Of a stretch of DNA of 64,000 nt, positions 10,553-18,929 are shown piece by piece. Below the pieces are notes generated by a model, which did no database searches, had not been told where the DNA came from, and saw nothing but the letters and a program-made list of their open reading frames with translations. Numbering within the stretch: position 1 is the stretch's first letter; each line of letters opens with the position of its first letter. Both the position numbers and the translations under genes were made by a program. The DNA is from Craspedostauros australis (Eukaryota > Bacillariophyta > Bacillariophyceae > Mastogloiales > Achnanthaceae), in assembly GCA_026770025.1 (NCBI GenBank), contig JAMXDE010000033.1, positions 62,001 to 126,000 on the forward strand. Direction: 5' to 3'.

Positions 10553-13500
10553 CTATGTGGGGGCGTGTGGGGAAGGGCGTCGGGGGAGTGGTGGTTGCGG
10601 CGGTGCGGAGCTGGCAGATGGGGCTGGCGCCTGGCTCCTCCTGCTGTAGTTGCGCATCCAATTGACGAGGACTTTGGCCGCCGGCGGTGCGGACTCGCCG
10701 AGTCCTTGTCGCATGGCTTGGATCCAGGCGACCAGCTGCTGAGTCTGGGTCAGGGGGGGCGGGTGGTGCCACAGCGGGTGGAGGACTGCAGGGATGGTGT
10801 CGGCTGGCCGGGAGCGCAGATCTTGCAGCTGGCAGTGCAACATGGCGACCATACCCACTGATGTTTGGGATGCTTTAACCTCGTTGCGGTCCCGCCACTG
10901 GGTGAGCACCGTGTGCCACAGAAGATTGGTGACGCTGGCCTGCCAGTCGTGAAGCAGTCTTGGGGCCCGGCGGCGTCGGTGAGGAGGCATAGGAGGTGCC
11001 TCAGCGCGCCATCTGGACGACCATCCTCCCCAAACCAGTGCTGTCCACCCCACCTGGCTTTGGCGAAGCTGTATAGCCGATGTCGGGGACGCCCGTATGC
11101 CTGATGGAGGCACCCCTCCTGTGGAGATGCGTTTGATGGCTGTGCACAGCAGCTGGGCGACTTCTGGTGGTGTGGTGGGCGGTCGCACGATTGACCGCAC
11201 TTTCTCCACTGCCTTGGACCAGATTGCCTGGCTGGACTGGCTGGGGCACATGATGATGTGGGAGTTGTCTTCTGGTAGTCCACATCTTGGGCACCTGTCT
11301 GACTGCTCCTGCTGTCGTCGTGTCATGTTTTTGCCGCTGGCACTCGTGCCCGTCATGAGTTTGAGGAGCGTTCGTCGCTTGCCGCCTGTCCATTTGCGAG
11401 ATGTGATCCTCATGGGCGTCCAGTCCACTTCCGCGGGAGTCGCCGACCCCCACCGGCGGCACCATCGTTGTTTGGTACTGGCCACATCAGAGGCTTGGGC
11501 CACCGTCCAGTAATCGAGGTCTGTCAGAGGGCCCTGACTAGTAGCCAGCGCCCAGCCGCTGGTGACAATTGTCATCCTGGCTGTACTCCACCCGTCGTCT
11601 TGGGAGATGCGTTGCCATTGTTGCCCTGCCACATCGTCGGCGAGCACATTCATACTCTCCCAGGCCGTAAGTTGGCCTTCAGAGTCGTCGGCGTGGCCTC
11701 GCACTTCCTGCTGCCGGAACCGTACCGGCGACTGGCGAAGGCTTCGGACCAGCTCGGACCACAGGTCGTAGTCTTTCCGATTGGGCTGCGGCCACTGGAG
11801 CGGGTCCGCTGCTCGCAGCGCTCTGTTGTTGTCGCATGCGATGGTGGCACGTCCTCGCACTCCCGCCCACTCGGCTATCGATGATATGACCCATACCGAC
11901 ATCAGCACTCCCGCAAGCTCAGCACGGTTGGAGTCCATGTCGTGGGACCCTTCGGGGACTTCGGCGGCCGCTATCACTTGGTGGTCGGAGTTCTGGGGTG
12001 AGCACTGAATGATTGTCGCGGCTGATCCGTGGTTATCCTTAGCGGACGCGTCGCTGCAGGCGGAGCACGAGCCATCGGCAATGGAGGCGGCGATCCGTTG
12101 GATGTCTCCGGTGACCTGGATGGCTGAGAGCATGCTTGCAGCAGCTGGGCCTTTCCGGTGGATCCAGCCTCGTACGGTTGTCGGACGTGTGACCTCGTGG
12201 ATGACTCCTCTGGACACGATGGAGACTCCTGACCGTCGCGGGGCCTGGTCGATTACGAACGAGAGCGCTGCGGTGGTCGGTGGTGCGGGCGTTGCGTCGG
12301 CACTCTCGGGCGGAGCGGTGCTGGGGAGCTGCACCTGCCGTCCTGGCGGGATCCGTGCCCAGGGGCCAAGGGGTTGCCTGAGGTGCCATCCCGGTCGATC
12401 AGATGCTGCTAGAGCGGCCAGCATTTGATCCCAAGACTCCCACGACGCCTTCGACACTCGTCCCACGCTCGGCCAGAGGACGCTGTTGGCGGGCAGTCGC
12501 TCCTGTCTTAAGATCTCGGGCCTGATTTTCTCTCCTCGCGCCGTGGCGATATCAGACATCCAGAGAACGCGTAGGTGAAGTCTGGCGACATTGGCTTGGG
12601 CTAGCGTGCGCTTCGTGACTCCTGCTAGGATGGCTTGGTGCATGACAGTGTCGTCTTGCTGCCTGGGGAGTGTGGCTGGGTGCCCCATGTGTCGCATGCT
12701 GATGCCGAGCGCCGTTGCCGATTGAAAGGTGTTCTGCCACCAAGTGGCGCTGGTCCATCCTTTCCATATTGGCTCCGTCTGCTGCAGTGTGCCCGGAAGG
12801 CCTGTCCACAGCTCCAGGTGCCTCAATGACGTTCGTAGGAGTCGGCCTGTCTCGGTGGGTTGCTCGTAGTGTTGCGCGATCATTTCGAGATGTGATATCA
12901 CTTGGGTAGTGTGTAGGTGTTTGATGCCCAGCCCCATGACGTCGGCGTGTCCAAACACGTAGTCTCTAGCGATCGTGCGGGCTATGCCCATCGACGGCAG
13001 CGCTGTTGTGAGTGCTGTACTCATGATCTTGGACCATTGGGTGCGGGTCATAGTGGTCGCCGGGGACGAGTAAGCAAGCGACGGCCACAGGACTGCCTTG
13101 ACGGCGATCTCCACGTCTTGGCGCTGGATCCTCGACGTCCTGATGCGTTCTGCCCAGGTGTTTGATTTCTGTGCCAGGTATGCAGCGTGCTCGGATTGTC
13201 GGCCGTCGCGTCGCGACACCATGCCGAGGTATTTGGATGCTGTGCGAGGGCTGTGGGCTGCCAGCTGGATCCTCTCTCCTGTGGGCGCGTTCATGTGCAC
13301 TCCGATGTTTGGTTGAGACAAGTCGTACACCCACTTGGTTTGCTGCCACTTGAACCTCATCAACTGCCAAAAGCTTTTGGATGGTTCCAGTGCTCCTCCT
13401 GTGGCTGTTAGTAGGCTGTCCCATCTGTCGACTGCTTTTTGGAAATCTGCCGCTTGCTCGTCTGGGGTGGAATGCGTCAGGCTTTGCATTATGTTGGTGT

Positions 13501-16159
13501 CGTCCACATATGCGGTGCCCACAATGGTGTGCTGCTCTCCCGTCACCGGGTTGGGTATGCGGAGCCCAAACCCTCGGTGCCGCATGTCGTCGATGATCGC
13601 GGAGCTGATGAGGAGCCACCCTGTGGGTGCGGATCCAAGTCCCTGGACCAGGCCCTGAAGGTAGTTGTGATCCTGTTTGCCCGTGTAGGACGCGTCAGAT
13701 GTGCCGGTGGCCATGCGAATGCGGTGTGTCATTGACTGTAACGTGTTGAGTGTGCTCGTGATCGGCTGAGGAGGCACTCCTTGGCGCTGCAGGGCGAGGC
13801 TGAAGATGGGGTGGGCTATTCTGTCATAGCAGCCTTTTGCGTCGTTGGAGCACACTGCGTATGGCTGCCCGGTGATCCTTGCGATATCGTCGATGAGTGT
13901 CGTGTTGAGGAGTACTTCCTGCGCGGTGTGCGCCTTCCTGCTCCCGTATTGCTCCGCCGCAAGTGTGCCGTTGGTTTCCGCATGTGACCTCGCTTGCTTC
14001 CCCAAGAGTCGGTTGTTCATATTGAAGTCCCCTTCCATGAGTCCGATGGTCCTTGTCTTGGTGACAGCTAGGTTGCCGGGCTTCTTGCGGAGTTGAATAT
14101 CCACGCACTGTTGCCACCTCTTCAGGCTGTACCCCGTCCTGTATGGTATCGACCGCATGATGGCATCAATTTCCGCAAGTGCTGGGTCGGTGGCGTTGAC
14201 CTTCCAGCACCCGAAATGCAGGCCGGATGGACCGGATGACGTGCTCTCTTTGATTCGGGCCCATCCTTTGGAGTGATCTTCCGCGCTGATGTGGAGGTTC
14301 TGGGAGCTCCACGCGGTGGTTTCCGAGGGCTGTTTGAGAGCCGAGAGCATGGCACGCGTGTTGGCGTTGGCCTGAGTTGGCACGATACCATGGAGAATGG
14401 CTGAGGCTGCTGTATTGGTGCCGAACCGCCCCAGACTGTTTCGCAGAGGCCTTTGGCACACTTCTGCTCGCCATGCTTGGCTGTATTTGTCCACGTTGTT
14501 GTTGCAGCATGCCCGTGCGACTTTTTCTCCGGATGTCAGCAAGTCGCCGGAGCCTCCTGGGCCGTCGTCAATCACGATGGTGACCTGTGCGTCGGCGCCT
14601 TCAGCTTGTAGCGACCATCGGATGCGCTGATATGTCGCCTTCGTCTCCTCACGTTGGAGGACTTGTGCTCGGTACTTCGCTGCGTCTTTGCCGTCTTGCT
14701 CTACCTCTGCTTCGTCTGCCGCAAGGAATGTTCTTCGATGTTGGGCTGCATGTGCTTTCTCTTGTTGGTAGGCTTTCCATGCCTGGTTGCGGCGCTGCTG
14801 CATCTCTGCGACTGTCATGTTGCGTGTTTGAACTTGGAGACTCGCCTTCTTTTTGGCCTTGTCTGTCGCTCTACTTCCGATGTGGTGTCCCTTGCGCCTT
14901 TTGATGCTGAGCGTCCAAAACCGGTGTTCCCACTGCAGCTTTGACACAATGGGAGAGAAGGGCACTCGACCTGCTCTGATCTTTCTGCATTTTCGCTCTG
15001 CGTCAAGCATGGCCGAGGTTCTGTCTCTGTCCAGCTTCTCGATGGCATGCGCCTGCTGTGGCGTAGGGGTCTGGCTGCCTATGGTTGAGTCAAGTGTTCG
15101 CGCTCGTTGTAGGAGCTGTAGGGATTCGGCTTGCTTCGCATACTCCTCTCTGTACTTGCGGACTGTGGCCGGTTGATTGATTTGGAGTCGTCTACCTCTG
15201 AACGGTGTCGACGGTTGTCGTGTGGAGCCGAAAAGGCTTGCCGTCCCAATGTCCATCCAGACTGCTCGGTGGTCCCAGTTACCATAGGGTGTCAGCCCAA
15301 GCTGGTTGGGGGCCACATCGCCTGAGGTCCAGAGTCCGTCGATGGGCACGTGGCTGCGGTTTCTAATCATGGTGGAGTAAGGCGGCCCAATGGTGTTGGT
15401 GTGGTGCTCTCTGAGCCCCGTTGCCGATAGCATGTTGGCGACTTTCGATCTGCGTACATCCATGTTGATGTCTCCGCCGAGGATGATGGTCTCACCCGCC
15501 TGCCGCCACTGCTCTATTTGCGCCTGCAGGTCTTGGATGAGGAGGTCGATGGGGTCCAGGGTGGTTTGTCGTCGTGCTGAGTGAACTGCCTGCTGGTTGT
15601 ACACTGTTCCCACGGTCTGAGTTGACTTGGTAGGGACGTACACAGAGACAACTCGCACTTTGATGTGTTGCTTGCCTTGTAGAAGTATGCTTGCCCACCT
15701 TCCGCATCGTTCTGGGTCGTTGCTGCGTGAGAGGACGCGTCCTGCAATGCTCCCATGAACCACCACTGCTGTGCCTCCCCACTGTCTCTGGCGGTCTGTC
15801 TCCGTGTGGCAGTGGGACGTGCTGGTCTTCGCCATCTTCAGGTGATTCTCAGCCCGTCTGCGGAGCGAGGACTCGGTTGGGGCTACTCTCCAGTTGATGC
15901 CGACCTCGGAGATGAGGAGGACGTCGATGTCGTGCTGCTTCACCGTCTGCCACAGGTCGTCGTTCTTCGGGTCGGTCGGATCAATGGGGATGCTGCCTGT
16001 GTTGAGAGCGGCTACTCTGATTTGGTTGGTTGGTTTGCCCTTGGTGTGGCGGCCTAGGTGCTGCTGTTGGGCGTTCAAGTCGTCCGATCTTGAGCGTCCG
16101 TGTTGGTTGGGTCCGTTGCTGTTCGGGCTGGACTGTGCCCGTCCGTGGCTGGCTGTCAT
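10553..16159 (-). CDS. LINE ORF2: endonuclease-reverse transcriptase-RNase H, 1868 aa
   Basis: The EEP-type endonuclease occupies roughly residues 45-310 (RVAALNTGSI, LISEVGINW, ILGGDINMD near 225, WDHRAVWMDI near 297). The reverse transcriptase shows motif A SNDAKGCYDRI near 771, motif B QGLGSAPTGWL, and the YVDD catalytic box near 884. RNase H follows, with acidic residues in CSDASAKD (about 1366), DSNRAELAG, IACDNNRAL and the His motif VRGHADD (about 1491). A zinc motif CPRCGLPEDNSHIIMC near 1622-1638 follows, as in many LINEs. The enzyme would nick target DNA and copy the element's RNA in place. All catalytic residues I could check are present. The start codon overlaps the ORF1 stop. Confidence 0.95.
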   Translation of the reverse strand: MTASHGRAQSSPNSNGPNQHGRSRSDDLNAQQQHLGRHTKGKPTNQIRVAALNTGSIPIDPTDPKNDDLWQTVKQHDIDVLLISEVGINWRVAPTESSLRRRAENHLKMAKTSTSHCHTETDRQRQWGGTAVVVHGSIAGRVLSRSNDPERCGRWASILLQGKQHIKVRVVSVYVPTKSTQTVGTVYNQQAVHSARRQTTLDPIDLLIQDLQAQIEQWRQAGETIILGGDINMDVRRSKVANMLSATGLREHHTNTIGPPYSTMIRNRSHVPIDGLWTSGDVAPNQLGLTPYGNWDHRAVWMDIGTASLFGSTRQPSTPFRGRRLQINQPATVRKYREEYAKQAESLQLLQRARTLDSTIGSQTPTPQQAHAIEKLDRDRTSAMLDAERKCRKIRAGRVPFSPIVSKLQWEHRFWTLSIKRRKGHHIGSRATDKAKKKASLQVQTRNMTVAEMQQRRNQAWKAYQQEKAHAAQHRRTFLAADEAEVEQDGKDAAKYRAQVLQREETKATYQRIRWSLQAEGADAQVTIVIDDGPGGSGDLLTSGEKVARACCNNNVDKYSQAWRAEVCQRPLRNSLGRFGTNTAASAILHGIVPTQANANTRAMLSALKQPSETTAWSSQNLHISAEDHSKGWARIKESTSSGPSGLHFGCWKVNATDPALAEIDAIMRSIPYRTGYSLKRWQQCVDIQLRKKPGNLAVTKTRTIGLMEGDFNMNNRLLGKQARSHAETNGTLAAEQYGSRKAHTAQEVLLNTTLIDDIARITGQPYAVCSNDAKGCYDRIAHPIFSLALQRQGVPPQPITSTLNTLQSMTHRIRMATGTSDASYTGKQDHNYLQGLVQGLGSAPTGWLLISSAIIDDMRHRGFGLRIPNPVTGEQHTIVGTAYVDDTNIMQSLTHSTPDEQAADFQKAVDRWDSLLTATGGALEPSKSFWQLMRFKWQQTKWVYDLSQPNIGVHMNAPTGERIQLAAHSPRTASKYLGMVSRRDGRQSEHAAYLAQKSNTWAERIRTSRIQRQDVEIAVKAVLWPSLAYSSPATTMTRTQWSKIMSTALTTALPSMGIARTIARDYVFGHADVMGLGIKHLHTTQVISHLEMIAQHYEQPTETGRLLRTSLRHLELWTGLPGTLQQTEPIWKGWTSATWWQNTFQSATALGISMRHMGHPATLPRQQDDTVMHQAILAGVTKRTLAQANVARLHLRVLWMSDIATARGEKIRPEILRQERLPANSVLWPSVGRVSKASWESWDQMLAALAASDRPGWHLRQPLGPWARIPPGRQVQLPSTAPPESADATPAPPTTAALSFVIDQAPRRSGVSIVSRGVIHEVTRPTTVRGWIHRKGPAAASMLSAIQVTGDIQRIAASIADGSCSACSDASAKDNHGSAATIIQCSPQNSDHQVIAAAEVPEGSHDMDSNRAELAGVLMSVWVISSIAEWAGVRGRATIACDNNRALRAADPLQWPQPNRKDYDLWSELVRSLRQSPVRFRQQEVRGHADDSEGQLTAWESMNVLADDVAGQQWQRISQDDGWSTARMTIVTSGWALATSQGPLTDLDYWTVAQASDVASTKQRWCRRWGSATPAEVDWTPMRITSRKWTGGKRRTLLKLMTGTSASGKNMTRRQQEQSDRCPRCGLPEDNSHIIMCPSQSSQAIWSKAVEKVRSIVRPPTTPPEVAQLLCTAIKRISTGGVPPSGIRASPTSAIQLRQSQVGWTALVWGGWSSRWRAEAPPMPPHRRRRAPRLLHDWQASVTNLLWHTVLTQWRDRNEVKASQTSVGMVAMLHCQLQDLRSRPADTIPAVLHPLWHHPPPLTQTQQLVAWIQAMRQGLGESAPPAAKVLVNWMRNYSRRSQAPAPSASSAPPQPPLPRRPSPHAPT

Positions 16160-18762
16160 GGTGACTCTTCTCCATTAGGCTGCGGAGCGTCGCCTTGGGG
16201 TTTACCCAATTCTCGTCTGAGGGCTTGGACTTGTGCTAGCAACTGGGCTTCTCGGGTCTGTGGTTGGTTGTACCTCGTCTCCGCGCCTGTGCGCAGGATG
16301 CCGTCGGTTCTGGGCTCTGGGTTGTTTTGGTTGGTGGTCGTTTCTGTGGCTGATTGGGTCTCGTTGTTGCCTCGGGTGGGTGCTATCGTGTAGGCCGAGT
16401 CTATCGACTTGTTGGTGGTGCCGATTGTTGAGTTTGGATTAAAGAGGCTTCGGTTGTCTAGGGCTGCTGGGCGGTGCGTGGTTGGCATCATTTCTGGAAT
16501 GTTCGTGATGATGACGCTTGCTGGGAATTCTTCATCCGCGATGTCTTCCAGGTTGTGCACGTCAGGGGAGGTGTAGTCGTTGGTTGCCGGGTCATGGACG
16601 ATGTTGATGCTTGCTATCCAGACCTCTGGGCTGAACCATTTCTCCGCTTTTGGTCCAATTTTGTGCCGTGCGATTGCTGGGAGTAAGCTCATAAAGTGCT
16701 TGGCTTCCTCAAGGTATTCTGGGAACGAGTGCGCCACGATCTGGTCTTCCGTTCCTCTGGCTCTGTCGACGCTGTGAAAGATGCGTTTGCCGCTTTCGTT
16801 GGTTTCTCGAAGTATGAGCTTTCGGAGGGTGATTGATTGGTTGGTGAGGTCTTTGACTTTTTTGTCCAGATGGACTACGCCGTCGGCGTCAGTGTATTCG
16901 ATGACTGACAGTATGGCTTGGTGTTTTGCCACTAGTCCTTCCCTGAATTCCATTTTCTTCTTGGACATCTGCTCGTACTTCTTGTCTGGCAGAAACCGAA
17001 AGTTGGTTGCTCCTGGCCTTTCTGCGCGCGTGTTGAACAAGTTGGCGATTTCGGTCACAGCGCTGAAGGCTTGAGATCTCTCCACTTCCAGTTTTACTGC
17101 TCGCCATGGCTGTACAGTCCAGTGTCGTTTCCCTTCTCTGAATTTTTCTCTCGTCTCCGTGCTGACTTGAACAATGTTCTTGATTTTGCCTCCCACTCTG
17201 ATTTCGCTGTTGTTGCGGCGTAGGCTTCGATTGATGATGTCCACTGTGCCATTGGTGTCGGTGAACCCGCCTGAGTACAGTAGGAATCCAATCTCCTTGA
17301 CTTCTTCTGCGTCTTGCAACTGCGCCTCGTACAGTCCTTCGTGCTCGTTGTAATAGTAGGCGTTGAGTTCCGAGTTTCTGTCAGCGGTGATGTCGAACGG
17401 ATTTTCTCTGGTTGTGATGCGCACTTTTGCGTAGGTGATTCCAGTGGCCCCTGATGGCGCTCTCAGCCCTGGGAAGAACGCGCGTAGCTCATCCATCCGC
17501 TCTGGGATTTGTCCTGAGTGTGCGATATGAGGTCCAGTGTTGCTGGCCTCACGCCATGGGAGGATCACTGCGGTCGGATCAATTCTTCGGACTTGCCGGA
17601 ACCAGCGTCTGATTCTGTCTCTGACTGCTGCGGTGGTGTCCTCCTCCGTTCTGTCGACGTTGAGTTTGATGGTGAATCTGGTGGTGAATTCATGACGGGG
17701 CGGAGCTATCTTCGTTTGGGAGGTGTTGGATTCCTTGTCGGAGCTGACTGAGATGTCATCTGTGTTGTTCTTCTGGGTGCCTTTGGGCCGGGATGTCTGT
17801 GTGTGTCTTGTCCTTCCTGAGTCTGTGGACGTGTCGCTGCTCATCGCCGATCCGGTGGATTGGGTGCTTGATGCGCCGTGTTGGCTGGCTGAGTTGAAGT
17901 GCGTGGTGTGTCTTGGGGATTTGAATCTTGTGCGTTTCGTGGGGTGCTGGCTTGTGTATGAGTCACTGTCAGTGCTGAGCGATTCCGTGGTCGGATTTGG
18001 TGGCATGGCTGCTACTCCTGTGTGTGGGGTTGCGTGTGCTTCCTCCTGGTGGGAGGTGTCCGTTTGTAGCGTCAATCCTTCCATCGCGGTGGAGCCGTTT
18101 TCCGTGTCTGTTGGAGGCGTGCCCAAATCGTAGTTTGAGCCGAGGACGCGGTTGGCTGCTTTCCACACTTTTACTGCGCGTGCGCTGCGTACTGTGCCGT
18201 CTTGGTTCAGGTGTGCTTTGAACACGTCGAGGGGGTTGGTTGATGCCACGTTAATGACAAACTGCAGGAGTCTCAGCCTGGTTGGATCGCGATTTGGCAG
18301 TGTGATCGGCCCGAACGCGGTAACCCGCCCGTCTGCGAGGTCTCTGAAGAAGTGCTCCCATTGCTTGGTAGTGGGGTGTTCACGGTCGGCTGTCGCTTCG
18401 TCCTTGTTGTACCACACCGCTCGTGCCCTCCACGCTGCCTTGGCCGCTCGATCAATTGAGCCGTCTCCTGTGGCACGTTCGAATGGCTGGACGTCTATGC
18501 CTGTCTTGTTGGCCGCTGTTTTGAAGGTGCTGGATCTCGGCTTGTATGTGATGGACACGTTGTCGGGGTCGTTCTCATCCATTCCGCCGTCGTATGGGAT
18601 GGCTCTTTTTGCTTGTCGTCGTGCTCGGTGTTGGTTACTTGCATCAATGGCTCCTTTGGCGGGAGGTTTGTCAGGTTCCTTGGCTGGTGGGTCCAAAGTT
18701 GGTGCTTCCTCTGGTTCCTTGGCGTCGCGGTTGCTCGTGTTGGGGTTGCTGTTCGAAGTCAT
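16156..18762 (-). CDS. LINE ORF1: putative RNA-binding/assembly protein, 868 aa
   Basis: It starts with ATG at 18762 and ends in TGA at 16158-16156, sharing ATGA with ORF2. The N-terminus is Pro/Lys-rich and probably disordered. A folded region near residues 120-215 (KQWEHFFRDLADGRV) is followed by a long Ser/Thr/His-rich linker. A second, larger globular region near residues 350-700 begins FTTRFTIKLNVDRTEEDT and contains many basic and aromatic residues. The C-terminus has a short coiled-coil-like segment (LLAQVQALRRELG). I see no CCHC zinc knuckle and no obvious RRM, so it does not match the common LINE ORF1 types. RNA binding and particle assembly are inferred from its position in the element. 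Confidence 0.85.
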   Translation of the reverse strand: MTSNSNPNTSNRDAKEPEEAPTLDPPAKEPDKPPAKGAIDASNQHRARRQAKRAIPYDGGMDENDPDNVSITYKPRSSTFKTAANKTGIDVQPFERATGDGSIDRAAKAAWRARAVWYNKDEATADREHPTTKQWEHFFRDLADGRVTAFGPITLPNRDPTRLRLLQFVINVASTNPLDVFKAHLNQDGTVRSARAVKVWKAANRVLGSNYDLGTPPTDTENGSTAMEGLTLQTDTSHQEEAHATPHTGVAAMPPNPTTESLSTDSDSYTSQHPTKRTRFKSPRHTTHFNSASQHGASSTQSTGSAMSSDTSTDSGRTRHTQTSRPKGTQKNNTDDISVSSDKESNTSQTKIAPPRHEFTTRFTIKLNVDRTEEDTTAAVRDRIRRWFRQVRRIDPTAVILPWREASNTGPHIAHSGQIPERMDELRAFFPGLRAPSGATGITYAKVRITTRENPFDITADRNSELNAYYYNEHEGLYEAQLQDAEEVKEIGFLLYSGGFTDTNGTVDIINRSLRRNNSEIRVGGKIKNIVQVSTETREKFREGKRHWTVQPWRAVKLEVERSQAFSAVTEIANLFNTRAERPGATNFRFLPDKKYEQMSKKKMEFREGLVAKHQAILSVIEYTDADGVVHLDKKVKDLTNQSITLRKLILRETNESGKRIFHSVDRARGTEDQIVAHSFPEYLEEAKHFMSLLPAIARHKIGPKAEKWFSPEVWIASINIVHDPATNDYTSPDVHNLEDIADEEFPASVIITNIPEMMPTTHRPAALDNRSLFNPNSTIGTTNKSIDSAYTIAPTRGNNETQSATETTTNQNNPEPRTDGILRTGAETRYNQPQTREAQLLAQVQALRRELGKPQGDAPQPNGEESP

Positions 18763-18846
18763 TTTGGTTTGCTGTTGTTTGTGTTGTGTTAGGGGATTAA
18801 TTAGTTTTTATTTTCTTTTGGTTTGGTTTGTCGGAATTCCGAATCT

Positions 18847-18862
18847 ATTCGGCTCGCAGACA
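18847..18862. repeat. target-site duplication, LINE 5' side
   Basis: Exact copy of the 16 bases at 10420-10435. On the minus strand it immediately precedes the 5' end of the LINE. Confidence 0.92.
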
Positions 18863-18929
18863 GAAGAGTTGTATGATAGAATATAAGTGAAGCTTGGTTT
18901 GCTCTACTACGAGGATCCGCAGATTCAGT

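Larger units (their letters stand above)
10436..18846 (-). mobile_element. full-length non-LTR retrotransposon (LINE), 8.4 kb, two ORFs
   Basis: A minus-strand element bounded by a perfect 16-bp target-site duplication. From 5' to 3' it has a very short 5' UTR (18846-18763, 84 nt), ORF1 (868 aa), ORF2 (1868 aa) overlapping ORF1 by ATGA, a 117-nt 3' UTR, and a 3' end of TA repeats (GGTATATATA) rather than poly(A). ORF2 has apurinic-type endonuclease, reverse transcriptase, RNase H and a CCHC zinc motif. That order fits the RNase H-bearing LINE groups (I-like and relatives); I cannot assign a clade by eye. Both ORFs are open throughout and the duplication is perfect, so the insertion is young and the copy may be active. 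Confidence 0.95.
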
